DNA from: Thermohalobaculum sp039816045
Lineage (GTDB): Bacteria; Pseudomonadota; Alphaproteobacteria; Rhodobacterales; Rhodobacteraceae
Assembly: GCA_039816045.1 (NCBI GenBank)
Contig: JBCBYB010000015.1
Location: 37,646-101,645, forward strand
Direction: 5' to 3'
DNA: 64,000 nucleotides
The notes under the pieces were generated by a model. That model did no database searches, was not told the origin of the DNA, and saw only the letters and a list, made by a program, of their open reading frames with translations. A program made the translations under genes and the position numbers. Shown piece after piece: positions 34,291 to 42,919 of the stretch; position 1 is the first letter of the stretch, and the number at the start of each line of letters is the position of its first letter.

Positions 34291-35117
34291 GAGAGGTGTC
34301 CTACATCAAGCAGCCGAACCGCTGGCTCTCGGCCTATGCCTGTGTGTTCCTGGTGGTGCTCTATGCGCCGATCCTGTTCATCCCGCTCTTCAGCTTCAAC
34401 GACTCGATCTATGTGAAGTTCCCGCTCCAGGGCTTCACGACCCAGTGGTTCGTGGAGCTGTGGGCGCGCGATCAGATGTGGGCGGCGCTCAGGCACAGCC
34501 TCTTGGTCGGCGTCACGGTGGCGGTGATCTCGACGGCGTTCGGTGTCCTCGCGGCGAAGGCGATTGCCAACTCGCGGCTGCCGGGACAAAGCGCTGTCGT
34601 CGCCTTCGTGATGCTGCCGCTGGTGATCCCGACGATCATCTTCGGTGTGGCACTGCTGGTGCTGCTGAGCCGCATGGGCGTGCCGCTTTCGCTCTACACC
34701 ATCGGGCTCGGCCACCTGATCGTCTGCCTTCCCTTCGCGGTGGCGACGCTGCTGCCCCGCTTCGAAGGCTTCGACAAGTCCATGGAGGAGGCCTCCGCCG
34801 ATCTCGGTGAGAACGCCTGGTGGACCTTCTGGCGTGTCACCTTCCCCATCGTTGCCCCGGGCGTGGTGGCGAGCCTGCTGCTGACCTTCACGATCTCCTT
34901 CGATGAGTTCATCATGGCGTTCTTCCTGTCGGGCACCGAGGCCACCCTGCCGATGTATATCTGGTCGCAGCTGCGCTTTCCCCGCGAGTTCCCCTCGGTG
35001 CTGGCGCTTTCGTCGATCATCCTGTTCGTGTCGTTCGTCCTCGTCTTCGCCGCGCTCTGGATCGGGCGCCTCGGCCTCGTGCGGACGAGCGACAAGGCGG
35101 ACCCCGGAGCACTCTGA
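34287..35117 (+). CDS. ABC transporter permease (PotC-like)
   Basis: The 276-residue protein has six membrane helices. The EAA loop is SMEEASADLGENAWWTFWRV, and the end of the domain is TFTISFDEFIMAFFLSG, a hallmark of PotC. The GTG at 34287 overlaps the upstream stop (GTGA) and has GGGAG upstream. The stop shares one base with the ATG of the ATPase gene (TGATG). Confidence 0.9.
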   Translation: MREVSYIKQPNRWLSAYACVFLVVLYAPILFIPLFSFNDSIYVKFPLQGFTTQWFVELWARDQMWAALRHSLLVGVTVAVISTAFGVLAAKAIANSRLPGQSAVVAFVMLPLVIPTIIFGVALLVLLSRMGVPLSLYTIGLGHLIVCLPFAVATLLPRFEGFDKSMEEASADLGENAWWTFWRVTFPIVAPGVVASLLLTFTISFDEFIMAFFLSGTEATLPMYIWSQLRFPREFPSVLALSSIILFVSFVLVFAALWIGRLGLVRTSDKADPGAL

Positions 35118-36214
35118 TGTCCAGCCAACCCGGCTTCATATCCATCCGCGATGTCGGCAAATCCTTCGGGACCTTCCGGGCCATCGAGGCCGTCTCGATG
35201 GATATCGGCGAGGGCGAGTTCTTCTCGCTGCTCGGCGCGTCCGGCTGTGGCAAGACAACGCTGCTCCGGATGCTGGCGGGGTTCGAGACGCCCTCCACCG
35301 GCGAGATCTGGATCGACGGCCAGGCGATGTCCGAGGTGCCGCCCTATGAGCGCCCGGTGAACATGGTCTTCCAGAACTACGCGATCTTTCCGCACCTGAA
35401 CGTGCGGGACAACATCGCCTATGGGCTGCGCAAAAAGGGGCTGCCGCGCAAGCGCCGCCACGAGATGGTCGACGAGATGCTGGAGCTCGTCCAGCTCGCG
35501 AAATACGGGGATCGCCGGTCCGACGAGCTTTCGGGCGGCCAGCGCCAGCGGATTGCGCTTGCCCGTGCGCTGATCCTGAAGCCGAAGGTGCTGCTGCTCG
35601 ACGAGCCGCTGGGGGCGCTCGACAAGCAGCTCCGCGAGCAGATGCAGATCGAGCTGCGCCGGTTGCAACGCTCGGTCGGCATCACCTTTGTCTTCGTCAC
35701 CCACGACCAGGAGGAGGCGCTGGCGCTCTCCGACCGGATTGCGGTGATGTCGGGCGGCAATGTGCTCCAGATCGACACGCCCGACGGGCTCTATGAACGG
35801 CCGAAGAGCCGAGAGGTCGCAAGTTTCATCGGCACCATGAACTTCCTCGAAGGGCGCGTGCTCACCCGGGCCAACGGCCATGCGACCCTCGGCGTCGAGG
35901 TCCTCGGCGAGGTCACCCTTCCGGCGCAGGGGATGCGCGTCAGCGAGGGCGACCGGGTCTGCGTCGCCATCCGCCCGGAGAAGATCCGGCTCACGGAAGA
36001 CCCACCGGTCGGCGGCGGGATCGCAGGCCTGCTCGAGATGACGAGCTATCTGGGCGAGCGCTCGCATTTCCGGGTTCGGGTCCCCGGCTGTGCCGAGCCT
36101 GTTTCCGTCTCTTCGCAGAACATTGGCCTCGACACGCTGCGCTCGGTGCGCGAAGGCTCGACCGTCTGGTTGAGTGTGCGCGAGGACTCTCTGCTCGTGC
36201 TCGAGGGGCGGTAA
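35117..36214 (+). CDS. ABC transporter ATP-binding protein (PotA-like)
   Basis: The 365-residue ATPase has Walker A GASGCGKTT (about 37-45), the signature LSGGQRQRIALARAL (about 137-151), Walker B VLLLDEPLGALD and the H-loop FVTHDQEEAL. A C-terminal TOBE domain (about 285-360) includes CVAIRPEKIRL, as in MalK/PotA proteins. It energises the two permeases encoded just upstream. Confidence 0.93.
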   Translation: MSSQPGFISIRDVGKSFGTFRAIEAVSMDIGEGEFFSLLGASGCGKTTLLRMLAGFETPSTGEIWIDGQAMSEVPPYERPVNMVFQNYAIFPHLNVRDNIAYGLRKKGLPRKRRHEMVDEMLELVQLAKYGDRRSDELSGGQRQRIALARALILKPKVLLLDEPLGALDKQLREQMQIELRRLQRSVGITFVFVTHDQEEALALSDRIAVMSGGNVLQIDTPDGLYERPKSREVASFIGTMNFLEGRVLTRANGHATLGVEVLGEVTLPAQGMRVSEGDRVCVAIRPEKIRLTEDPPVGGGIAGLLEMTSYLGERSHFRVRVPGCAEPVSVSSQNIGLDTLRSVREGSTVWLSVREDSLLVLEGR

Positions 36215-36224
36215 GGGGGCTGAC

Positions 36225-36890
36225 TTGGACGGCGATACAAATCCTCGCGTGCGGCGCACGGCTCCGAAGGAAGTTCGGCGCCAGCAGCTGATCGATGCAA
36301 CCATCGCAGCGATCGCCGAGCTTGGCGTGTCGCGCGCCACCATGGCCGAGATCACCGGACGTGCCGGGCTCTCCATGGGCATCGTGAACCTGCATTTCGA
36401 GAACAAGGACAACCTGCTGAAGTCGACGCTTTTGCATCTAGCTGACGAGCTGCGGGGCAACTGGCTTCGATTCCAGGAGGATGAGAGCCTCGGTCCGGCC
36501 GAGAAACTCTGGGGCATCGTCGGCGCGAATTTCGACGAGAGCATCGCAACCCGCGAGAAGGTGCGCGCATGGTTCGCCTTTTTTGGCGAGGCGCGATATC
36601 GGGCGTTTTACCGCGAGATGGTGTCGAACTTCGATGACGAGCGCACGACGGTTGTCGAGGACCTGCTGTGGCAGCTCAGAGAGGAGAGCGGCTCGCGGGT
36701 GGGCCTCGATCCAGCGGGGCTCAGCCTCTCCATCGAGGCCATAGCGGACGGGCTGTGGCTCAGCATCATGCTCTACCCTGACTCGGTGACGCTATCGAAA
36801 TCCCGCCGACGGCTTTGGGAGCTGTTGTCCACCTACTTCCCCGATCATTACCCTATAAATGCAGAAGCATCTATGTCGGCGATCCAATGA
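36225..36890 (+). CDS. TetR-family regulator, BetI-like
   Basis: The 221-residue protein has an N-terminal HTH: RRQQLIDATIAAIAELGV, ATMAEITGRAGLSMGIVNLHF and ENKDNLLKSTLLHLADEL. The IVNLHFENKD recognition segment and overall layout are like BetI, the choline-sensing repressor. The C-terminal domain of about 140 residues would bind the ligand. I chose the TTG at 36225 because AAGGGGG lies 6-7 bases before it; a GTG at 36249 is the alternative. It overlaps the second amine oxidase (ATGA). The palindrome at 32,105 is a likely target. Confidence 0.82.
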   Translation: MDGDTNPRVRRTAPKEVRRQQLIDATIAAIAELGVSRATMAEITGRAGLSMGIVNLHFENKDNLLKSTLLHLADELRGNWLRFQEDESLGPAEKLWGIVGANFDESIATREKVRAWFAFFGEARYRAFYREMVSNFDDERTTVVEDLLWQLREESGSRVGLDPAGLSLSIEAIADGLWLSIMLYPDSVTLSKSRRRLWELLSTYFPDHYPINAEASMSAIQ

Positions 36891-38275
36891 CCTCAACCCC
36901 TGTCACACGGAGAACCTTCATGGCCGCAGCGGCCGGAGCGATGGCCACGCCCAGTCTCGGCGCGCCCCTGCCGTCGAACCCTGATGTGGTGATCATCGGC
37001 GCGGGCGCCGCGGGCATCGGGGCCGCGCACCGGCTGAGGGCCAAGGGCAAGACCGTGGTGCTGGTTGAGGCGGCGGACCGCATCGGCGGGCGGGCCTATA
37101 CCGAGAGCACAACATTCGGCGTGCCCTATGACCAGGGGTGCTCGTGGCTGCAAGGGCCGCGCACCCTGCCGCATCTCCGCCTCGCCCGCGAGCTCGGCTT
37201 CACCTTGGTCGACCACACCCGGGCGGGAGACGCGTTCTTCATCGACGGCGTCCGGGCCAGCGCGGCCGAGACCCGCCGCCGCATGCACGCGACGAGCGCG
37301 ATCTATGACGCGGCCTGGGGTGCGGGCGATGTCTCGGTGGCGAGCGTGGTGCCGAAGGACCTGCCCTATGCCGCCGAGGCGCAAACCTGGCTGGCAACCG
37401 CTTATGCCGTGGATATGACCGACTGCTCCACGGGGGATGTGAACAGCTATATCGACTATGAGGTGGACTATCTGGTGCGGGAGGGCCTGGGCACGCTCGT
37501 CGCGCATCTGGGGCGCGACCTGCCGGTTAAGCTCAACACCGCTGCCACCGCCGTCGATTGGAGCGGGGCTGGAGTGCGCGTCGAGACCACCGAGGGCACC
37601 ATCGAGGCCGCGGCCTGTATCGTGACGGTCTCGACCGGCGTGCTTGGTTCGGGCGCGATCCGGTTCACGCCGGATCTGCCGGTGGAGAACGCAAACGCCA
37701 TCCACGATGTGCCCATGGGGCTGCTCACCAAGATCGCGCTGCAGTTCGACGGGGCGCGCTTTGGGCTCGGCGAGAACGACTGGCTCTCCTATGCAATCCC
37801 GCCGGAGCTGCCCGCGCGGGCCAGCTATTTCGTGACCTTCCCGACGGGGCTCGACCTTGCGATCGGTTTCGTCGGCGGCAAGGTCGCTTGGGAGCTGGCG
37901 GCGGAAGGCGCCGAGGTGGCAATCGACTTCGCGCTCGGTGAGTTCGTGAAGGCCGTCGGCAGCGATGCCCGCAAACACTTCGTCAAAGGCCATATGAGCG
38001 ACTGGGACGCCAATCCGCTGACCCAAGGCGCCTATGCCGCGGCTCGCCCGGGTCGTCATGCCGCGCGGCGAGACCTGCAGGCGCCGCTCGGCAACCGGGT
38101 GTTCTTCGCCGGAGAAGCCGTGGCGGTCCCGCTCGCCGCGCTCTGCTCGGGCGCGCATCTCAGCGGGGAGGAAACCGCCGATCTGGTCGCGCTGGTGCTG
38201 GATGCCGGAACGGCGTGTGGGTCCTGCGACGCGCGCGGCCAGCAAAAGGACCGCCCGAGGAAGGTCGCCGAATGA
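36887..38275 (+). CDS. Exported flavin monoamine oxidase family protein (second of two)
   Basis: The 462-residue protein begins with a twin-arginine leader TRRTFMAAAAGAMATPSLG and then the FAD motif IIGAGAAGIGAAHRLRAKG. The end of the FAD domain is VFFAGEAVAVPLAALCSG. It is paralogous to the oxidase at 30,613, which has no leader, so one copy looks periplasmic and the other cytoplasmic. Periplasmic oxidation of an amine beside its transporter is plausible. It overlaps the next gene by 4 bases. Confidence 0.85.
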   Translation: MTSTPVTRRTFMAAAAGAMATPSLGAPLPSNPDVVIIGAGAAGIGAAHRLRAKGKTVVLVEAADRIGGRAYTESTTFGVPYDQGCSWLQGPRTLPHLRLARELGFTLVDHTRAGDAFFIDGVRASAAETRRRMHATSAIYDAAWGAGDVSVASVVPKDLPYAAEAQTWLATAYAVDMTDCSTGDVNSYIDYEVDYLVREGLGTLVAHLGRDLPVKLNTAATAVDWSGAGVRVETTEGTIEAAACIVTVSTGVLGSGAIRFTPDLPVENANAIHDVPMGLLTKIALQFDGARFGLGENDWLSYAIPPELPARASYFVTFPTGLDLAIGFVGGKVAWELAAEGAEVAIDFALGEFVKAVGSDARKHFVKGHMSDWDANPLTQGAYAAARPGRHAARRDLQAPLGNRVFFAGEAVAVPLAALCSGAHLSGEETADLVALVLDAGTACGSCDARGQQKDRPRKVAE

Positions 38276-40365
38276 CCCGTCACGACCCTGGCATCCGCCC
38301 CACCACCCGCGACCCGCGCTATGACATTTTGTTCGAGCCGGTGCGGATCGGGCCGGTGACCACCAAGAACCGTTTCTACCAGGTGCCCCATTGCAACGGG
38401 ATGGGGCGGGCCTACCCCTCGTCGATGGCGGAGATGCGGGGGATCAAGGCCGAGGGCGGCTGGGGTGTGGTCTGCACCGAGCAGACCGAGATCCACCACA
38501 CCTCCGAGCTTTCGCCGATCATCGAGGGCCGGCTCTGGGACGACAACGACCTCCCCGTCTGGCGCAAGATGACCGAGAAGATCCACGCCCATGACGGGCT
38601 CGCCGGGATCGAGCTCTGCTATGACGGGATCCACACAGCCAACCGCTTCAGCCGCGAGATCCCCATGGCGCCGTCGCTGCGCCCGGTCTCCTATTACGAA
38701 CCGATCCAGTCCCGCGCGATGGACCTTCAGGACATCCGCAATGTGCGGCGCTGGCACCGGCAGGCGGCGCTCCGCGCGCGCGAGGCGGGGTTCGACATCA
38801 TCTACGTCTATGCGGGCCATGATCTCAGCGTGCTCTCGCATTTCCTCTCGCGCCGCTGGAACGACCGCAGCGACGCCTATGGCGGCAGTCTCGAGAACCG
38901 CGTGCGGTTGCTGCGTGAGGTGCTGGCGGACACCAAAGAGGCCGTCGGCGACACCTGCGGGATCGCGCTGCGCTTTGCCGTCGACGAGCTGATGGGGACG
39001 GAGGGGCTGACCTCGGAGGGCGAGGGCCGCGATGTGGTCGAGATGCTGGCCGAGGTCCCCGATCTCTGGGACGTCAATGTCTCCGACTGGGAGAACGACA
39101 GCATGACCGCGCGGTTCGCGCAGTCGGGCTTCCAGGACAGCTATGTCTCCTTTGTCAAACAGGTGACGTCCAAGCCGGTGGTCGGGGTCGGGCGCTACAC
39201 CTCGCCCGATGCGATGGTGGCGCTGATCAAATCCGGGGCGCTGGATCTGATCGGGTCGGCGCGGCCCTCCATCGCCGATCCGTTCCTGCCGAAGAAGATC
39301 GAGGAGGGCCGGGTCGAGGACATCCGGGAGTGCATCGGCTGCAATATTTGCGTCGCGGCAGATTTCCAGATGGTGCCGCTGCGCTGCACGCAGAACCCCA
39401 CGATGGGTGAGGAATGGCGCCGCGGCTGGCATCCGGAGCGGATTGCGCCCGCCCATGCGGAGGAGCGCGTTCTGGTCGTCGGCGGTGGCCCCTCGGGGCT
39501 GGAGGCGGCGCGCGCACTCGGCCAGCGTGGCTATGGCGTGACGCTGGCGGAGGCGGGCTCGGCGCTCGGTGGCCGCGTCGCGATCGAGAGCCGCTTGCCC
39601 GGGCTTGCGGAGTGGAAGCGGGTCGCCGACTACCGCGAATACCAGATCAGCCAGATGGCCGCGGTCGAGACGTTCCTGGAGAGCCGTCTCACAGCCGAGG
39701 AGGTGTTGGAGGTCGGGGCCGACCATGTGGTGATCGCCACGGGCGCCACCTGGTGCGCGAGCGGGGTCGGGCGCTCGAACCAGGCGCCGATCCCCGTGGT
39801 TGAGGGCGCGCTGGTGATGACCCCCGATCAGGTGATGGCCGGCGAGGCAGCCACCGGTGAGGTCGTGATCTTCGACGACGAGCACTACTACATGGGCAGC
39901 CTGATGGCGGAAGTCCTTCGGGGGCGCGGCCATGCGGTGACCCTGGTGACGCCGGCAGCGGATGTCTCGACCTGGACCCACAACACGCTGGAGCAGCACC
40001 GGGTGCAGAAGCGGCTGATGGAGATGGAGGTTGCGATCGTCCCACTCCATGCAGTGGTGGCCCGCGGTGCGGACACGGTCACCCTGGAATGCGGCTATAC
40101 CGAGCGCGAGCGGGAGATCCCCTGTGGAACCTTTGTGCCGGTGACGCTCCGCCGCCCGGTGGACACGCTCTACCACGCCGTCATGGCCGAGATCGCCAAG
40201 CGGGGTGCGCCTGCGCCAACGATCACCCGGATCGGCGATTGTCTCGCGCCGGGAACCATCGCCGCGGCGGTCTACTCGGGGCACCGCTTTGCCCGTGAGC
40301 TCGGCGAGCCGGTCCAAGACGGCGTGCCCTTCCGCCGCGAACTGCCCGCTTTGGCCAAAGACTGA
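38272..40365 (+). CDS. TMADH/DgcA-type FMN and iron-sulfur dehydrogenase (first of two)
   Basis: The 697-residue protein aligns along its length with trimethylamine dehydrogenase: an FMN TIM barrel (about 15-345), a 4Fe-4S motif CIGCNIC near 360, then an FAD/NAD-type domain (VVGGGPSGLEAARALG). RFYQVPHC gives Cys41, equivalent to TMADH Cys30, which carries covalent FMN. The catalytic Tyr/His pair survives in YVYAGHD. The position of TMADH Tyr60, part of the cation-binding aromatic bowl, is Gln71 (CTEQTE), so the substrate is probably not trimethylamine. Dimethylglycine or N-methylproline demethylases belong to the same family. Confidence 0.88.
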   Translation: MTRHDPGIRPTTRDPRYDILFEPVRIGPVTTKNRFYQVPHCNGMGRAYPSSMAEMRGIKAEGGWGVVCTEQTEIHHTSELSPIIEGRLWDDNDLPVWRKMTEKIHAHDGLAGIELCYDGIHTANRFSREIPMAPSLRPVSYYEPIQSRAMDLQDIRNVRRWHRQAALRAREAGFDIIYVYAGHDLSVLSHFLSRRWNDRSDAYGGSLENRVRLLREVLADTKEAVGDTCGIALRFAVDELMGTEGLTSEGEGRDVVEMLAEVPDLWDVNVSDWENDSMTARFAQSGFQDSYVSFVKQVTSKPVVGVGRYTSPDAMVALIKSGALDLIGSARPSIADPFLPKKIEEGRVEDIRECIGCNICVAADFQMVPLRCTQNPTMGEEWRRGWHPERIAPAHAEERVLVVGGGPSGLEAARALGQRGYGVTLAEAGSALGGRVAIESRLPGLAEWKRVADYREYQISQMAAVETFLESRLTAEEVLEVGADHVVIATGATWCASGVGRSNQAPIPVVEGALVMTPDQVMAGEAATGEVVIFDDEHYYMGSLMAEVLRGRGHAVTLVTPAADVSTWTHNTLEQHRVQKRLMEMEVAIVPLHAVVARGADTVTLECGYTEREREIPCGTFVPVTLRRPVDTLYHAVMAEIAKRGAPAPTITRIGDCLAPGTIAAAVYSGHRFARELGEPVQDGVPFRRELPALAKD

Positions 40366-40375
40366 GGATCCCTAC

Positions 40376-42919
40376 GTGCTCCGCGATCCCCGATACGACA
40401 TCCTATTCGAGCCGGTGCGCATCGGCCCTGTGACGGCGAAGAACCGCTTCTACCAGGTGCCGCACTGCACCGGCATGGGCCATCTCCGGCCGCGCACGTT
40501 GGCCGCCATGCGCGGGGTGAAGGCCGAAGGCGGCTGGGGCGTGGTGTGCACCGAGTATTGCTCGATCCACCCGTCCTCCGACGATCTGCCCCATGTCTCG
40601 GCCTCGCTCTGGGACGACAGCGATGTGCGCGCGCAGTCCGCGATGACCGATCTCGTCCATGAACACGGCGCACTGGCGGGGGCCGAGCTCTGGTACAGCG
40701 GCGCGCGGAGCCCGAACCTCTACACCCGCGACGTGGCGATGGACGTGGCCTGCCTGCCCAACCTCCAGGATCATCCGTTCCAGACCCGCGCGATGGACAA
40801 GGCCGACATCCGCAATCTCCGCCGCTGGCACCGCAAGGCGGCGGTGCGTGCGCGCGAGGCGGGCTTCGACATCGTCTATGTCTATGCGACCCACGGCTAT
40901 CTGCTGGCGAACTTCCTCGATCCGCGGACCAACACCCGCACGGACGAGTATGGCGGGAGCCTCGGGAACCGCGTGCGTCTGGTGCGCGAGCTGATCGAGG
41001 AGACCAAGGAGGCCGTCGGCGACCGATGCGGCGTTGCCGTGCGCTTCAAGGCGGACGAGACCATCGGCCAGGACGGCGTGCCCGAACACGGCGAGCGGCG
41101 CGAGATGTTCGCCATGCTGGCCGAGCTGCCCGACCTCTGGGACATCAACATCGCGGACTATTCCGTCGAGATGGGCGTCTCCCGCTTCACCAAGGAGGGC
41201 GCGCTGGAACCCTATATGGACTGGGTGAAGCAGCACACCACAAAGCCTGTGGTGACGGTTGGCCGCTTCACCTCGCCCGACACCATGGTCAGCCAGGTCA
41301 AGCGCGGCATCACGGATATGATCGGGGCGGCGCGGCCCTCCATCGCCGATCCGTTCCTGCCGCGGAAGATCGAGGAGGGGCGCTTCGAGGACATCCGCGA
41401 GTGCATCGGCTGCAACATCTGCTATGCGGGCGACGCCACGGGCACGCCGATCCGCTGCACCCAGAACCCGACCATGGGCGAGGAATGGCGCCGCGGCTGG
41501 CACCCGGAGAGGGCCCCGGCCACGGGCTCGGACGCCCGTGTCCTGGTGGTCGGCGCAGGGCCCTCGGGACTGGAGGCGGCGCGGGTGCTTGGCGCACGGG
41601 GGTATTCGGTAATGCTGGCGGAAGCCTCCCGCACGCTCGGGGGGCGCGTGGCCCGTGAGGCCACGCTGCCCGGCATGAGCGAGTACATCCGCGTCCGCGA
41701 CTACCGCGTGCAGCAGATCCAGAAGATGCCCCAAGTGGAGGTGTTCCTCGAGAGCCCGCTGACCGCCGAGGACATCGCGGAGATCGGCGCGGATCATGTC
41801 GCCATCGCCACCGGCGCCCGCTGGCGGCGCGAGCGCTTCAACGGCAAAACCTATGTGCCCGTCGCCGAGGGCGCCAAGGTCCTCACGCCGGACGACATCA
41901 TGGAGGGCCGCCTGCCGGACGGTCCGACGGTCGTCTTCGACGGTGACAATTACACCATGGCCAGCGTCATCGCGGAGCGTATCCGCGAGACCGGCGTGCC
42001 GGTGACCTATGTGACCGAGGCGGACAGCGTCTCCGCCTGGGCCGGCAAAACCTCCGAGCGGTGGCGCATCCGCACCCGGCTGATGGCGCTGGGCGTAGAG
42101 ATCGTACCGGCCCACACTCTGACCCGTTTCGATGGGGCCACGGCGCGCCTTGAGTGTGGCTATACCGGCGCCCTCCGCCAGATCGCGGCCACCCACGCGG
42201 TGATGGTGACCCAGCGCGAGCCGAACGATGCGCTTTACCACGAGATCCTGGCGACTGTCGGAGGGGATGCCAAGAAGCTGCCCTTCACCCTCACGCGGAT
42301 CGGCGATTGCGAGGCGCCTGCCATCGTGGCCGCCGCGACCTATGCGGGCCACCGTTATGCCATGGAGATGGATGCCGCCATCGACATTGACCAGCCGGTG
42401 AAGCAGGACCGGCTGGATGTCGGCGCCCAGCCGATGCAGGCCGCCGGCTATCACGAGACGCTGTTGCGGTACTATGAGGAGGAACTGGCCGGCGAGGTCT
42501 ATTTCCGGGCGCTGGCCGACCGCCTGACCGACCCCGCACACAAGCAGGCCATGACGCTGATGGCCGATGTGGAGGCCCACTGCGCCGCCATCGTCGCGCC
42601 GCTGATCGCCCGCTATGACCTCACGCCCCAACCGGCGGCTAGCCTCGATGCCAGCGGGCGTGCGGAGGCCGATGCCGGGCCGCAGGACTGGGACGGTCTC
42701 ATCGCCCAGATGCGCGAAACCTTCCCCGGCTATATCGGCGACTTCCTGCGGCTCGAGGCGATGGCGCCGGAGGCAGACCGTCCGGTGCTCAAGCGCATGA
42801 CCGAGCATGAGGTGGTGGCGATCGCCTTTCTGGAGGCCGAGGCCGCGGGCATGGCCGACAGCACGGCCCCGCTCCGGCGCTATCTCGCGACCCCAGTCGA
42901 GACCCCGCTCGCGGCGTGA
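40376..42919 (+). CDS. TMADH-type dehydrogenase with C-terminal helical extension (second of two)
   Basis: The 847-residue protein has the same three TMADH domains as its neighbour plus about 155 extra residues. Cys31 (QVPHC) matches the FMN-linking Cys30 of TMADH, Tyr61 (TEYCSI) matches Tyr60 of the aromatic bowl, and YVYATHGYL keeps the catalytic Tyr/His. The 4Fe-4S motif is CIGCNICYAG. From about residue 691 a helical domain with ETLLRYYEEELAGEVYF, LMADVEAHCAA and MTEHEVVAIAFLEAEAAG resembles a ferritin-like bundle. The GTG at 40376 has GAGG upstream. Oxidative demethylation of a methylated amine is the likely reaction. Confidence 0.88.
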   Translation: MLRDPRYDILFEPVRIGPVTAKNRFYQVPHCTGMGHLRPRTLAAMRGVKAEGGWGVVCTEYCSIHPSSDDLPHVSASLWDDSDVRAQSAMTDLVHEHGALAGAELWYSGARSPNLYTRDVAMDVACLPNLQDHPFQTRAMDKADIRNLRRWHRKAAVRAREAGFDIVYVYATHGYLLANFLDPRTNTRTDEYGGSLGNRVRLVRELIEETKEAVGDRCGVAVRFKADETIGQDGVPEHGERREMFAMLAELPDLWDINIADYSVEMGVSRFTKEGALEPYMDWVKQHTTKPVVTVGRFTSPDTMVSQVKRGITDMIGAARPSIADPFLPRKIEEGRFEDIRECIGCNICYAGDATGTPIRCTQNPTMGEEWRRGWHPERAPATGSDARVLVVGAGPSGLEAARVLGARGYSVMLAEASRTLGGRVAREATLPGMSEYIRVRDYRVQQIQKMPQVEVFLESPLTAEDIAEIGADHVAIATGARWRRERFNGKTYVPVAEGAKVLTPDDIMEGRLPDGPTVVFDGDNYTMASVIAERIRETGVPVTYVTEADSVSAWAGKTSERWRIRTRLMALGVEIVPAHTLTRFDGATARLECGYTGALRQIAATHAVMVTQREPNDALYHEILATVGGDAKKLPFTLTRIGDCEAPAIVAAATYAGHRYAMEMDAAIDIDQPVKQDRLDVGAQPMQAAGYHETLLRYYEEELAGEVYFRALADRLTDPAHKQAMTLMADVEAHCAAIVAPLIARYDLTPQPAASLDASGRAEADAGPQDWDGLIAQMRETFPGYIGDFLRLEAMAPEADRPVLKRMTEHEVVAIAFLEAEAAGMADSTAPLRRYLATPVETPLAA

